Assembly (NCBI GenBank): GCA_009193035.1
Contig: SWDT01000013.1
Location: 186,001-250,000, forward strand
From: Halicephalobus mephisto
Taxonomy: Eukaryota; Nematoda; Chromadorea; Rhabditida; Panagrolaimidae
DNA: 64,000 nt
Direction of reading: 5' to 3'
Shown one piece after another: positions 12,407-23,600 of this stretch; position 1 is the first letter of the stretch, and the number at the start of each line of letters is the position of its first letter. The notes under the pieces are model-generated. The model saw only the letters and a list, made by a program, of their open reading frames with translations. It was not told the DNA's origin and ran no database searches. The position numbers and the translations under genes were made by a program.

Positions 12407-13572
12407 ATGACAGACCAGAATCTCGTCTATGGAATCGACGTTCATTCCAGAAGTTTGACAGCTTTTCCAGCAGAAGAAAATAGAACTATTTTTTTGATTT
12501 CAAGTTATACGTTAAAAAATGACAGTAAAGTAAGTTTTAAATATTAATATTTTTAATATATTTATTTTCCAGGTATTTCTTTTAGAAGCGGATGATAGAT
12601 GGTCAAGGATAAACGGAAATGGATATAATTTCGATAGGAAGATTGGAGAAATCCTTCATATGGACGCTCATCCACAAATTAAAAAATTAATTTTTGCAGA
12701 ATGCGGTTTTAGACGTAAGTCTTATTTTATTGAATTTTGTCTAAGTCGATTTTAGTAGAAGAAGGAAAACCGACATCCTCCGCTTCGATATGTGAACTCG
12801 ATGAAAGTTCAAAAGTCGTCAAAACTCTTAGTTGTTTTATCCCAAAAGATCCTTCGTTAAAACTTCTAAGAACTGAATTTCAACCGAATGGTGATAGATT
12901 AGCTTTACTTGGGGAAAATGGAATTACAATTTGTGACGTTAAAAATGGAGGAAATGAATTGAAAGTTGGTGATTTTTAATTTTAAATTTTAATTAATTTT
13001 TTTAGGAATGTTGGTCTCATAATCTCCCCAACAAATCGGCGATGAATTCTTTGACGTGGGATAACCACAGTCCTAATGGGAATGGACTATATGCGACTTC
13101 GGGAAGTGATTTGTTCTTTTTCGATACAAGAACGGAGAAGGAAGATTTAATTTTCAACAATGGATTTCACAGAATTTCGGCTATAGCATGTAATCCCCTT
13201 TCGACGAATAGAATAGCTGTTGGATCAGAAGAAGGAAGGATGGCCATCTGGGATACAAGGAAAAGTGATAAACCGGTAACTTTTAAATTTGATCATCAGT
13301 ATAGAATATGGGACCTCAAGTACAATCATACATATGAGCAATTGTTAATAAGTTGTGCTAGTGATGGGAGAGTTATATTGTATAATCTAGAAAATGCAGA
13401 AAAAGAAGGCAAAATAGAATCGGAGTTGATAACAGAAGCAGAGGATTCTGTTTATTGTTGTGCATGGGCAGGAAGCGATCCATTTATCTTCGCTACTGTA
13501 GGTTACGATGGAAGATTGACCGCTTCGAAAGTGAAGAAAAGTCTCAAGTACAAACTTCTTCAAGGAAAATGA
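12407..13572 (+). CDS. eipr-1: EIPR1 (TSSC1) WD-repeat protein, EARP/GARP-interacting
   Basis: Four exons (12407-12529, 12573-12714, 12756-12964, 13006-13572) encode 346 residues, against 387 in the human protein. Family landmarks are clear: the start VYGIDVHSRSLTAFPAE, SSYTLKNDSKVFLLEADD for the family's TQSLKYDNQIHIIDFDD, IWDLKYNHTYEQLLISCASD, and the C-terminal EDSVYCCAWAGSDPFIFATV followed by GYDGRL and SLKYKLL. WD-type blades end in FDTR, WDTR and similar. EIPR1 binds the GARP and EARP tethering complexes and is needed for endosome-to-Golgi retrieval and dense-core vesicle cargo sorting; in worms eipr-1 acts with the small GTPase RAB-2. The gene lies just downstream of TMEM161 on the same strand and is convergent with the small minus-strand gene at 13709. 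Confidence 0.93.
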
Positions 13573-13708
13573 CCCAATTACAGTATTTATTAAGTTATTT
13601 TTAAGTAAAAGAAAAATTTCCAAATTATGGAAAAGCACCGATTATTTCAGGCAAACGAGATTGACGTCGACTTTGTTCAAAAAGTTTATCCTAGAAGTAA
13701 TTACAGTA

Positions 13709-14169
13709 TTATGAAAGTATTTTATTAGGGAATGTTCTTACAAGTGACCTGACATCAAGTTCAACGAATGTAGCGGGGGATCTTTTGGATTGTTCTGCAG
13801 CAATTGCCATAGCTTTTTTGGAATTTTTATCTTCAGAATCCTGGAAAAATAATTTTAAATTTATTTAAAAAAGTAAATTTTAAAAACTAATTTTATCTAA
13901 AAAAGTAATTTTCAAATTTTATTAAAAAAAAGTAAATTAATTTCAAAAAAATAATTTTAAATTTATTTGAAAAATAATTTTAGATTTATTTTAAAAATAA
14001 TTTTAGATTTATTTGGGAAAAAAATAATTTTAAATTTTTAAAAAAAATTATTTTAAATTTATTTAAAAAAAACTACCAATGAAGCAGGATTTAATTGGAC
14101 GGGTGAAGTAGTCTTGGATCGGATCATCGGAGGAGTTTCAAATGTACTGTCGTTTTTGGTTTTTTCCAT
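13709..14169 (-). CDS. Unknown small protein, 74 residues, two exons
   Basis: Exon 1 (14077-14169) and exon 2 (13709-13840) join in phase 0 with GTAGTT donor and TTTTCCAG acceptor. The product starts MEKTKNDSTFETPPMIRSKT, continues with a charged helix (SEDKNSKKAMAIAAEQSKRS) and ends PNKILS. There is no signal peptide or membrane segment. Composition (Lys/Ser/Glu-rich, balanced codons) stands out clearly from the surrounding AT-rich DNA, and the reading frame ends exactly at a TAA followed by T-rich sequence, which supports a real gene. I do not recognise the family. It is convergent with EIPR1, 136 bp away, and could instead be the 3' end of a longer gene if an upstream exon exists. Confidence 0.6.
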
Positions 14170-15150
14170 TTTTTTAATTTAAAAGTAATCTAAAATTTAA
14201 TTTTGAAAAAACATCAAATCGTAAAAGTTTCGATGTTTATGGCAAGGATTACAATTTGGGCAATTATGGAAGGTTTTAGAAAAACGAAAATAAACTTAAA
14301 AAATTGGTTTGAGAATTTTCTCAAGGAAGAAAAATAAAACGGACTTCCGAAATGGGCCTCAGGTTGGGGTTCTGAATTGAACATGGTGTTCAATAAATGT
14401 TATTTTTTATAAAAAGATTAAAATTCCGAAGATCTATAATCTTTTAGAATTTCATATGTTCTGGAATTCTCGAGAACTAAAGATTCTGGAAATTTTTAAA
14501 TTTATAGAAAATTGTAAAACTTCATCTGAGATTCTGGAAGTTTTTAAATTTATAGAAAATCCTAAATTTTTTTGGAATTTTATAGAAAATTGCGTAATTT
14601 TTTGAACATTTTACAATTTTCAGAATCCTCCAAAGAAAATTCTGAATGTTTTTAGAATTTTACAAAATTCCGTAACTTTTGACGTTTTTTCGAAGATTCT
14701 AAAAAATTCAGAATCTTATGAAATTTTCAAAAAATTACACAATATTTTATACGTTTCAGAATTCTTCAAAGAAGATTCTGAATGTTTTTAGAATATTATA
14801 AAAAATTACATAAACTTCGAAAACTTTTTGAAATTTTTAAAACTTCATCGGAAATTCTGAAATTTTCGAAAATCTCAGAATCTTTTGAGATTCTTCGAAA
14901 AATTTTCTACGAAATTCTCGACGTCAGAATTTTCCAGATTTTCCTAAAATTTAAATTATTTGAAATTTACGATTTTAAATTTTTTCAAAAATCAGAATCG
15001 AAATAATTTTTCAACAAAATTTACTTTTAATTTTAATAATACTAAAATTATTCAATTTCGGATAAAAAATGGAAATTAAAGTAGTTAAAGAAAATGGGAG
15101 GGAACTAGTTGGTCACTGGATGGCCTCTCGGAAGATTCGGGACGTTAACT

Positions 15151-15579
15151 TTAATTTTATTTTTTAAAATCGTCCAAAAAACATCTGATTGAAAATTACA
15201 AATTTAAATACATGTCTAAATGTCTTTTTTACCGTATGACATTGTACTAAAAACAGATCTTGTGGAAGAAATTCTAAAATATTCGGAAAAATTATTTTAA
15301 ATTTATTTCGAACTCAAAATTAGATAATTAAACATCATCATAAATGCGCTATAAAAACAAACGGAACTCGATCGGTAAAATTTCGTTAAGATTTTCAGGA
15401 ATTTTTCTGGATCGGTGACGTTATTGCCGTTTCGATAATAAATAAAAACTAATTTTATTTTTTAAAGTCGTCCAAAAAACATCTGATTGAAAATTACAAA
15501 TTTAAATATATGTCTAAATGTCTTTTTTACCGTATGACATTTTACTAAAAACAGATCTTGTAGAAGAAATTCTAAAATA
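15151..15579. repeat. Direct duplication of about 130 bp, copies 300 bp apart
   Basis: Copy 1 is 15151-15281 and copy 2 is 15450-15579. Both run from an AATTTTATTTTTTAAA start through ACATCTGATTGAAAATTAC and TACCGTATGACAT to AGAAATTCTAAAAT, with only a handful of differences, so the duplication is fairly recent. No coding content. Confidence 0.85.
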
Positions 15580-17009
15580 AAAAATTTTATTTTTGGTCTG
15601 AACAAGAATCACAAAACTCGATGAGAAAAGTTAAAAATAAAAATGATTCATTTTTTACCCTGAACCAAGAAATCATACTATTTATGAAAATTTTAAAATT
15701 TTTATAAAAATCGAAAATTTTCGTAAAATTTAAATATTTTCGATAATTTTATAAATTTTTAAACTTCAGTGAAAATTTTTGGGATTTTTTAGAATTTTGT
15801 GGAAAATTCAGAAATGTTTCAAAATTTCGAAAAATTTTACAAATTTTATAGAATTTCAAAATTTTACATTTTATTCTAATTTTGAAAATTCCAACAAGAT
15901 TCTAGAAATCTGGAGAGAATTCTACAAAGTTTCAGGATTTTACAGTATATTTTATGAAGTTGTTGAAAATTTCTTAGAATCTCGTAGAAAATTTTTGAAT
16001 TTCTCAGAATATACTGTAAAATTCTGGAATTGTAGGATTCTGTACAAATATTCAGAATCTTGTAAGAATTTTCTAACTTTTTTAAATATACTGTAGAATT
16101 TTAGAATTGTAAAATTCTATTCAAATTTTTAGAATCTTATAGAAATTTTTCGACTTTTTAGAATATACTGTAGAATTTCAGAACTGTAAAATTCTATTCA
16201 AATTTTTAGAATTCTGTAGGAATTTTTTAACTTTTTTAAATATACTGTAAAATTTCGAAATTATGTAGAATTCTAAAAAATTGAAAAACTTTTACAAGAT
16301 TTTTGAAAATTTCCAGAATTTTCCAAATCCCACAAATTTTTACAGAATTTCAATATGCCTGAATTTTTGAATAAAATAAAGAAACTACCTCAGGAAATAA
16401 ATTTATAATTTTGAAAAAACGTCAATCAAAAACGTCGAAAATTATAAATTTTTGATGAGTAGGATTATTACAGTTAGCTAACAAAACCAAAAAAATTATA
16501 ACAGATGTTTTTGTTCGGGGGTGGATTTATCTCCTGACTGTGTTTACAAAATGAGAGAATCCACGACTGACCACAAATAAAAGAAACTAAAATATTTTAA
16601 AAAATATTTTTGATTCGATATCGATAGAGCAAACAGAACCAAACCGAGCTCTACTCCAGCCCCTTTTACGGCCGGCTAAGTGGTCTCGTTATCAAACTAA
16701 ATTTTCTCCAAGAATCCAAACATCTTATATAAAGTACAGTATCGGTTTCAATTGACGGAAAAGTATATTCAATAAAATTACGGAGACGACCACGGAGGAA
16801 CTTTTGTGAAATTCAAAAGCAACTTTCGTCACGAAACTTCCTGATAACCACGGCTGACTTGTTTTTCAGTCTGTTCGAGTCGAAGTTTGATAGTAAAAGT
16901 AATCTAAAAAAATTGAAATCAATTCTCACCACGAAAATAACTAATAATTACAATTTTTTTAACTTTTTATTATTACTATTTTATGAACAGAAATTTCACA
17001 ATTAAAATT

Positions 17010-17275
17010 TTTAAAAATAAAAATTTTATCACAGAAATTTTAATAAATATAATAATTTTAATTTTTCACTTATAAATGGAAATTTTACAGTAAAAGTAAT
17101 TTAAAAAATGTAGAAATCTCAACAGGGAAATAATTATAATAAAATTTTTGATTTTTTTATTAATATAAATAATAACTTTATTATTTAAAGAATTTTCAAA
17201 AATAAAAATTTTATCACAGAAATTTTAATAAATATAATAATTTTAATTTTTTACTTATGAGTGGAAAATTTACAG
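17010..17275. repeat. Duplicated 80-bp A/T-rich segment
   Basis: The segment with AAATTTTATCACAGAAATTT followed by AATAAATATAATAATTTTAA occurs at 17010-17090 and again at 17197-17275, about 187 bp apart, with few differences. Confidence 0.75.
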
Positions 17276-17607
17276 AATTTTGAAAAAAAAGCGAAATTAA
17301 ATCTCGTCACGAAAGTTTTCAATGATATTATTTAAATTCCTTATTTTCGACCAGAAGTGAATATTTGCCAAAAAAAAAACAACTTAAAAATATTCAATTC
17401 AATTTTCATTGTGAAATTTCTCGATAATTATCACAATTTCACATATTTCTAAACACGAATAAAAAAAAAAAAATTAATTCAAAAAATTCAAGAATAATTC
17501 ATAATTGATATTATTTTTTTTACAAATTTTTTCGATGAATTTACTGTAAAAATATTTTTCTAGTTGAATTCTGGAGGAAAATTTGGCCAGATCAAAACTC
17601 AAAGTTA

Positions 17608-17775
17608 TCAGAAATTCGAAGAACTTAATTGATTCTCCACCCATTGTCGGATTATCAAAAAATGAACTTTGATGAATGCTCCGATTTTTGGAGGTCCAAA
17701 TATATTCGTGGTTGTCAGCAACTGTCCATTAATCACTGTGAGAAAACAGCCAGAGGCAACAGAGAGCAGAAACAT
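17608..17775 (-). CDS. Weak candidate: 55-residue frame with signal-peptide-like start
   Basis: An ATG at 17775 opens a frame that begins MFLLSVASGCFLTVINGQ, which looks like a cleavable signal peptide, followed by about 37 residues (LLTTTNIFGPPKIG onward) and a TGA at 17608. No splice partner, no recognised family and no neighbouring exon support it. It may be chance or the first exon of an unseen gene. Confidence 0.18.
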   Translation of the reverse strand: MFLLSVASGCFLTVINGQLLTTTNIFGPPKIGAFIKVHFLIIRQWVENQLSSSNF

Positions 17776-18539
17776 GGAATTGAGTGTTTTTCAATGAACT
17801 TGAGTTTCGTTCCATTGGGATTCAGTTGTATCAAAATATGTTTGGAAATAAGTCAGTTTTCTTTGTTTTAAAAGACCAGGGTTTTTTGGAATCTTCTATA
17901 ATTCTGTAGAAAGTTCTGAAATTATTGAGAATTCTATGGAAGCTTTTGGATTTTTTTGAATGTTATGGATTTTTTTTAATTCTTCAGGATCAAATGAAAG
18001 ATTTCTGAAGCTTTCTAGAATCTTATTCAAGTTTTTAGAGCCTTATAGAATCAAATGGAAGACTTCTGAAACCTCCTGAAATCTTATTCAGATTTTTAGA
18101 ATCTTATTGAAATCCTTAAAATCCAGTAGAAGGTTTTTAAAATTACTTGGAATTAAATATTCTGAAGTTTCCTGAAAATTTAAAAACCTTTTTACGGCAC
18201 TATCCATTTGTAGTTTTAATTTTATATAATTTTCTGTCTTTTACGATAGTTCTTTCACTTTTGAAATACAATAATTTGAAATTGAAATGGACAGTTGGTC
18301 ATTTCGAACTGAAACGCGTCGATTTCAAGTGTTGTTCAACAATCAAGTGCTTTTGTCAAATTTCTTTTTTCTTATTTGCACACGTACGGTTTCTAATAAT
18401 CGAAAGCTAACGTTCGCTTTCGTCATTTCTTATGCATGAATTCAATTAGGTCATTATTTTTATTATTATCTTCAGTAATTTCCAGAGCATTTGAATTTTA
18501 GACTTTTCTAGACGACTTTTAATTTTCTAGCTTGTTACT

Positions 18540-19100
18540 ATTGCGAATGTGGATAGTGTCTTAAAAATGCAAATGTTTGAAATTTGGAAACATTATTCGA
18601 ATGTTTTTTCAACGTCAGTATCTCTTTATCTTGGATAGTGTCTTAAAAATGCAAATGTTTGAAATTCGGAAACACTATTTGAATATTTTTTTCAATGTCA
18701 GTATCTTCTTATCTTGGATAGTGCTTCAGAATTTCAAATTTTTGTAATTTTAAAACACTATCCAAGTTTAGTGTTCAGTAAAACTAGGTCGCTAAATTTG
18801 AAGAGCATCTAGATAATTTTGATTTTTTTAATTCTTGGACACTATTTAGACTTCTATTTTTGTAAACTTAAAAAAATTAAACCTGAAGTGTCTAAAAAGT
18901 CCGAATTTCCCGGACACTATCCATGTTTGCTTTCCTTATTTGCTACCGCTGTAAACCTGAATAATGTCTACGAAATGCCCACTTCTCAATTTTTTGTAAC
19001 ACTATCTGGGGTTGTGGTTTAATGAATTTGGAAAATCCAATCCAGATAGTGTCCAGAAATCGAAATTTCCGGATTTTCCGGACACTATCCAAGTTTACAT
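18540..19100. repeat. Cluster of short inverted repeats with a tandem 83-bp duplication
   Basis: Two units at 18549-18630 and 18632-18712 are nearly identical (GGATAGTGTCTTAAAAATGC ... CAGTATC), showing local tandem duplication of one unit of the family. Further pairs follow to 19100, such as CCAGATAGTGTCCAGAAATC with CCGGACACTATCCAAGTTTA. Confidence 0.85.
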
Positions 19101-20324
19101 TAACATTGTTCTCGACAATCCGTCAAATACTAGTGTAATATTGTTTGATGAATCAGTTCATGTTCCTGCAATAATCTTCCGAAAACTGACCAGTTAACTG
19201 ACTCAAGTTTTATTTCAAGTGATCTCGTCGGCTTGTCTTTTCATTGCGCAAATGAGATTCTCCCGGTTGCAGCTGACCGTTTTTCCCTTTCATACTCGTG
19301 TTCCCTGTTTGCTGAAAGGAAAAACCACGGAATATTTCTGGAAATAAAGGAAATCTGGTCCACGAGAGGAACAAACATTATTCATGAGCTCTTCTGCGCG
19401 AGAGAAAAGCTTGTTCCGTGGGCCCTACGGAAACGCTTATCCTGTATTGGAGGTTATGTAGGATTTATTTCAAAAGAAATACTAGTTTTAAGTTTTCGAT
19501 ACAAGTCCCTATCAATACCTGCCGCCTACTTCATTCTCTCTAAAAATCGATATCAGTTGAATCAACCATCTCAAACAATTTTTTCTTTTTCAAGGCACAC
19601 CTCTAAAAATCCATGAATTTCATTTTTGTCCCGAATTATGACTCACGATCGGTCATAGTTAGGCTTTTTTAAAATTTCGAATATTATTGTTTTGAGAACT
19701 TTTTTAAGGTTTTTTGGATTTTTATTTCTTTCATTTTCTCACGACAGATGGCAAATAAGATTCCGTCTTTTCGATTGGGCCGATGTTAAAGAAATGATTC
19801 AGAATTCGTTCCGGAATTTTTTTGATTTAACTTTGTTATTTTGCAATTTCTAACAATCAATAATTTTTTATTAAATTTATTTTATAAAATTGGAATTCTG
19901 TAAAAAGTAGAATTTAATAAAAATTTAGAAATTTTTGTGAGGAATTTCGGAATCAGAATTACTTCGAAATATTTGGAATATTCTAAAATTTAGAAATTTT
20001 TAAATTTTTAGAAATTTTTAAATTTAAAATTCTAGAATTTTTGAAAATTTTAGGATTGTAGAAATTTTAAGAATCTTTTAGAAGTTTTTAGAATTCATCA
20101 GAATCCATTGGAAACTTCTGAATTCAAGAATTTCAGAAATTTTCAAAATTTCGTAAAAAGCTTCGACACTTTTTAAAATTTAAATTTTTGCAACTTTTCA
20201 GAATTATCCAAAACTTTAAATTTCGGAATATTCGTGTCGAGAAAATTTTCTAAATTTAATTTTTAATTTTTATAATTTGATTATTTACTGAATAAAGTAT
20301 TTTTTAGAATATTTTTCCGAGAAA

Positions 20325-20532
20325 ATGGCACATGGTACTTGGTCGGCTTGGCTCATCATCTTCTTCATCATCGCTTGTTTGTTGATCATTGGCACTCTGA
20401 CAGTTTCTGTGGCTTACGTCTTCATCGACAGGAAGAGGACCAAGGAACTTAATGGTAACTATAATTCTTAAAAATCCCCACTTTATTATTGTTAAATTTG
20501 CAGAAAATTACCCACCTCCAGAAGACCTCTGA
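20325..20532 (+). CDS. Small single-span membrane protein, 52 residues
   Basis: Two exons (20325-20454 and 20504-20532) joined across a 49-nt intron with GTAACT donor and TTTGCAG acceptor. The product begins MAHGTWSAWL, has one strongly hydrophobic segment of about 22 residues (residues 9-32), then a basic stop-transfer stretch (DRKRTKEL) and a short acidic, proline-bearing tail NYPPPEDL. This is the layout of a type III or tail-anchored microprotein. Codon use is clearly coding-like against the AT-rich surroundings. A TTTTTTAG acceptor lies about 20 nt upstream of the ATG. I do not recognise the family. It is convergent with the TRPV gene, whose stop lies 154 bp away. Confidence 0.7.
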
Positions 20533-20685
20533 TTTCACCGTGGATTATTAATTCTGAATCCCTTGTGCAATTTCTACTTCAAAATCAGTTTAAGTTTCAC
20601 TAAAAATACGGGTTTTCTAATTTTGAAAAATTTTACTTTTCCGAAGTTCCTTTCAAAATTAAGCAATAAAGTAAAAAGCAAATTT

Positions 20686-23600
20686 TCACTGATATTCTTT
20701 TTTCCACTTTGCAGGGGGCATGGGGGTCACCGGGTTCATGAAGGGGGTTCCTGGACGAAGAGCGCTCTTGCTTCCATCTTTCGGAACGTGCATGTCCTGT
20801 AACGATTGGTCTTTATAGTTACTGCAAAATTACTGTGAAACTAACTCTGAGTCTTCTCTTCAAGAGCATTCTTTTCTCTTCTCTGATGGCGTTGATCTGT
20901 TGTTCTCGCATCAGCTGCTCTGATTCAGTCATGGATTGAACGTCGGCTTTCCGTGTCACTACGAAGGCTCTTTTTCTTTTATCCGTCCCGATTGGTCGAG
21001 AATACTTCAAAAGAGCCATCAATCGGTCCTTTGGTGGGAGAGACAACTCGAGCATCAAGATGACTTGAGCCCATTGACGTTTGTATTCTTTCTGAGTTCG
21101 ATAAATGAGATCGTAGGTCCTTGTCATCATAGCGATCAGCATGTTAAACTGCATCAAACTTACACAAATTTCATAAACGACGAAAACTATCTGAAAAATT
21201 TAATGTTATTTTGCATTACTGTAAACTTGGGTAGTGTTCAGAAAATTCATAAATCAGAATTTTCACGACACCATTCGAGTTTGTTTTTTCTGTTCATCCA
21301 GATTTCAGTTTTTAATAGTATCCAGAAACTCCAAATTTCCAGATATTATCCAAAATTTACGAACTAGTTTCATTGAGCTATAATTCTGAATAATGTTTAA
21401 ACAATGTAAAAAGTTCGATTTTCTAGACACTATCCTTGTTTACATTGACTGCAAACCTGGATAATCCCCAAAAAGGAATCTTCCGGACACAATTCAAGTT
21501 TAGTGAACTAGTTTCATGGAACGCCACATCTGGATAGTGTGACCAAATTCCAAATTTTTGCATTTTAAGACATTATCCATGTTCGAATTAGTGTAAAGTT
21601 TCAAACATACTTTTCCCAAAGTCGCCATTTGTCCATCACTACATCCATTTAACTCCCTGTAGAACACTGTAAACTCTCCAATTGTCATAATGAACAGTCT
21701 CAACATGGCTTCTAGGGGAGAAGTCAGAATATTGATCTTCTGTGGTGTTCCATCTTCGTTTTTCGGGCTCATTCTCTCACATGCAATGAAAATCAAATAG
21801 AATGATTGGGAAAATCCAAACAAGAAAACGGCATAGATGATGAAGAATCTCGTCATGTCTCTCAGGAAAATAGTGTAAATCATCACGACAAAAGGTCCGA
21901 CGAACTTGATAGCTCTGAGATAAAACAGCATATGCATGGATGTCATCAATATGATGAAAATACTCATCATGTTATCCAAAAGCAACATGATATCGCTCCA
22001 TACACAGGCGTATCTTATTGGAATCAGAAGTAACGTCAAAACTAAACTTATTCTGTAGAGAATTTTGAAGGGAAACGATCTCAAAGTCTGCCACCACCGT
22101 GTGATTCCGATGGAGCTAATTTCCAGAGCTTCTTGGACAATCTGGAAAGCCATCAAGACAACAACACAGCATTCTGCCATCAATCTCGCATATCCTGCAA
22201 CCCCTTGATCATGGTACCGAGTCAGATGGCATCTTCTGGAGCTGTACCCAGTTCCGAAATTGTAAATCCGATGAAACTCATCTATTGGATTATTTTTTCC
22301 TAATACGTCCATGGCCAAATAAACGGGAAAAGTTACGGTTTCATTCACGAGAAACGTGCTTGTTGTCCCGTCTCTTTCAGGAATGGAAATTTTGTGGTAA
22401 TACTGTAATAATAAAAATTATTTCAATTTTAAAAAGTATTAAATTTCAAAATAACCAACACTGAAAATATCGATGGAGTTATACAAATTATCACCGATTG
22501 TAAATTCTTCATTTGTTTTATTGCCGAAGGACAGTACACTCGTTGTCAAAGAAAACGGTCGATTCATGAAAGCCGTGAACACCATCAAAGCGTAGATCAC
22601 GAAACAGCCCAAGGATATTGACCATCTTCGTTTCGCAAAAGAATCCCATTTGGCCTGGAGCAAGTCTTCCAGAAGACCATCTAACATCTCCAGATGTTCT
22701 TTCGTTTCTCCGTAAGCAGCCAAAAATAAAGCCGAATCTTCATTCAAATGACCTGTTTCTTGGTTGATAGTGTCGATCTTCGCCAAAGGATAACAGATGC
22801 TCGAAGATTCCCCATAGTTCCAGGCTACGGTAGATTCCAATCTCAGAATTTGTTCGAACATTTTCTTTTTTGCAATTTTCGCCGCCAAAGTTAATGGAGT
22901 CAAACTTTCTTTGTTTGTCGCCTGAAGCTTGGCTCCAGTGTCGTAAGCAAGCTTCAACATTTCCTAAATTCGATTAAAAGTTAATCAATTTCGGAAATTC
23001 GTCTCTACCAAATTTTCGTGGATGACGGTCATATGAAGAACAGTGTTGCCGTTGGTGTCCTTGAGATTAGGGTCCGCTCTTTTCGCTCTGAGGAGTCTGT
23101 AGCAGTCCTTCTGGTTCGTGCAAGCAGCAAAGGCTATAGGGTACTCTCCAAAGTACATTCTCCTGTAAAAAGTTTCTTATTCATTAATCGTCTATTGTAC
23201 CCTACCCTATGTAATTTGTTTTCGCAGGTAAGTCGACATATTCGTGTTCGAGAGAATCGGTTCTCCCTGCTTTTTGGTCATCAGGACAGAAAAAGGCTCC
23301 GTAACACCTTTGGTTGACGTCAGCCCCGTGTTGGAGTAAGTAACAGGTCATGTAAGGATCTTCATTTACAATGGTTTGATGAAGAGCGGATAACCCGTAG
23401 TAGTCTTCGGAAATGAAAATGTCGTTCATAAGCTTTGGATAAGCAGTCAAGATCTTAATCGCGAGTTGGTTGTGGAGAGCTGATCCTTGCATCAGACAAG
23501 CCCCAACGATGTTCTCTCCCATTCTTCCTCTTTCTTCTAATTTCCACACGATTTCCCGATATTTGGCATCTCCTCGACCACTTTTGCCACCGTCCAAGAG

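Larger units (their letters stand above)
14170..20324. other. 6 kb intergenic desert
   Basis: No convincing gene. Contents: low-complexity A/T stretches rich in AGAATTTT / AAAATTCT words, a duplicated 130-bp segment (15151-15281 and 15450-15579), imperfect tandem units at 15950-16270, a duplicated 80-bp segment (17010-17090 and 17197-17275), an inverted-repeat cluster (18540-19100) and one weak minus-strand frame (17608-17775). The 19200-19620 segment is less AT-rich, but its open frame has no recognisable features. Confidence 0.55.

Noticed and set aside
19233..19616. Plus-strand 127-codon frame
   Set aside because: No recognisable motif on either strand and no neighbouring exons; moderate base composition alone is not enough.
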